Assembly (NCBI RefSeq): GCF_009760925.1
Contig: NZ_VRLV01000020.1
Location: forward strand, 169,368 to 233,367
Direction: 5' to 3'
Length of the DNA stretch: 64,000 bases
Origin: Nonomuraea typhae
Lineage (GTDB): Bacteria; Actinomycetota; Actinomycetes; Streptosporangiales; Streptosporangiaceae
Below are positions 63,865 to 64,000 of the stretch, piece after piece. The position numbers and the translations under genes are program-made. The stretch's first letter is position 1, and each line of letters starts with the position of its first letter. Under the pieces are notes generated by a model that ran no database searches, had not been told where the DNA came from, and was given only the letters and a program-made list of their open reading frames with translations.

Positions 63865-64000
63865 GGGCGGTGCGAGGTGGGGTCAGGTCCGGGCGGTGCG
63901 AGGTGGGGTCAGGTCCGGGCGGTGCGGGGTGGGGTCAGGTCCGGGCGGTGCGGGGTGGGGTCAGGTCCGGGCGGTGCGGGGTGGGGTCAGGTCCGGGCGG
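63865..64000. repeat. 26-bp tandem repeat array, cut by the window edge
   Basis: Five full copies plus the start of a sixth, at 63865, 63891, 63917, 63943, 63969 and 63995, each beginning GGGCGGTGCG and containing GGGGTCAGGTCC. The first two copies have GCGAGGTGG and the later three GCGGGGTGG; otherwise they are identical. The unit is not a multiple of three, so it is unlikely to be coding. It lies upstream of the clp gene and continues beyond the window. Confidence 0.9.

Noticed and set aside
63865..64000. Tandem repeats as a CRISPR array
   Set aside because: Units are contiguous with no spacers, so it is a simple tandem repeat.

Overview
The window is very GC-rich, densely coded DNA with strong third-position G/C bias, frequent GTG starts, 4-base ATGA/GTGA overlaps inside operons and several genes that look leaderless. 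Together with the gene families present (fused TrpEG with a short Trp-codon leader, WYL and TetR regulators, MctP-type symporter with DUF3311, GPP34 protein, RsbW-like ATPase), this points to a chromosomal segment of an actinomycete. A Streptosporangiales relative (Nonomuraea-like) is my inference, not a demonstrated placement. I see no tRNA, rRNA, insertion sequence, prophage or CRISPR array.

Layout. 1-5944: the edge of a membrane protein, a FluG-type amidohydrolase and a 1414-residue nSTAND/WD40 ATPase. 5982-8420: fused anthranilate synthase preceded by a 17-residue leader peptide with tandem Trp codons and alternating hairpins, i.e. a transcription attenuator. 8429-16830: GT39-like membrane glycosyltransferase, secreted subtilase with malectin-like tail, SGNH hydrolase, secreted DUF4394 protein, CocE/S15 hydrolase. 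16874-21749: WYL regulator, SDR, glyoxalase-fold protein, a decayed carboxymuconolactone decarboxylase gene and a DUF3311/monocarboxylate symporter pair. 21786-25540: DUF6285, acyl-CoA dehydrogenase and phosphotransferase set with a TetR regulator. 25613-26963: a methyltransferase and a truncated GH3 glycosidase.

27009-31807 is a tightly packed four-gene operon: a predicted winged-helix protein, a RecB/Cas4-like nuclease with a Cys cluster, an unrecognised 475-residue protein and an SF1 helicase. It is the first candidate for an undescribed DNA-processing or defence system. 31804-37926: GNAT, STAS protein, DHA2 exporter with divergent TetR and operator, RsbW-like ATPase, a possible 40-residue membrane peptide, Ppx/GppA and a genuine formylglycine-generating enzyme. 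37931-45252: a MurG paralogue, three tandem paralogous membrane coiled-coil proteins of unknown function, a membrane glycosyltransferase and a two-component system. 45598-49387: SDR, EamA transporter, propionyl-CoA synthetase.

49793-53690 is the second candidate: a large protein joining a bacterial C3HC4 RING finger to a TerD-like domain, translationally coupled to two nucleotidyltransferases. 53695-64000: acetyltransferases, a DnaJ-type zinc-finger protein, a methyltransferase, peptide deformylase, an APC transporter, GPP34, MmcQ/YjbR, a beta-lactamase-fold lipoprotein and a Clp ATPase, ending in an array of 26-bp tandem repeats cut by the window edge.

Across the window an AT-rich box (core ATATTTCGGG and its palindromic forms) recurs upstream of transporter and SDR genes and may mark a shared regulon. 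Four convergent gene pairs overlap by exactly the four bases CTAG that form both stop codons.
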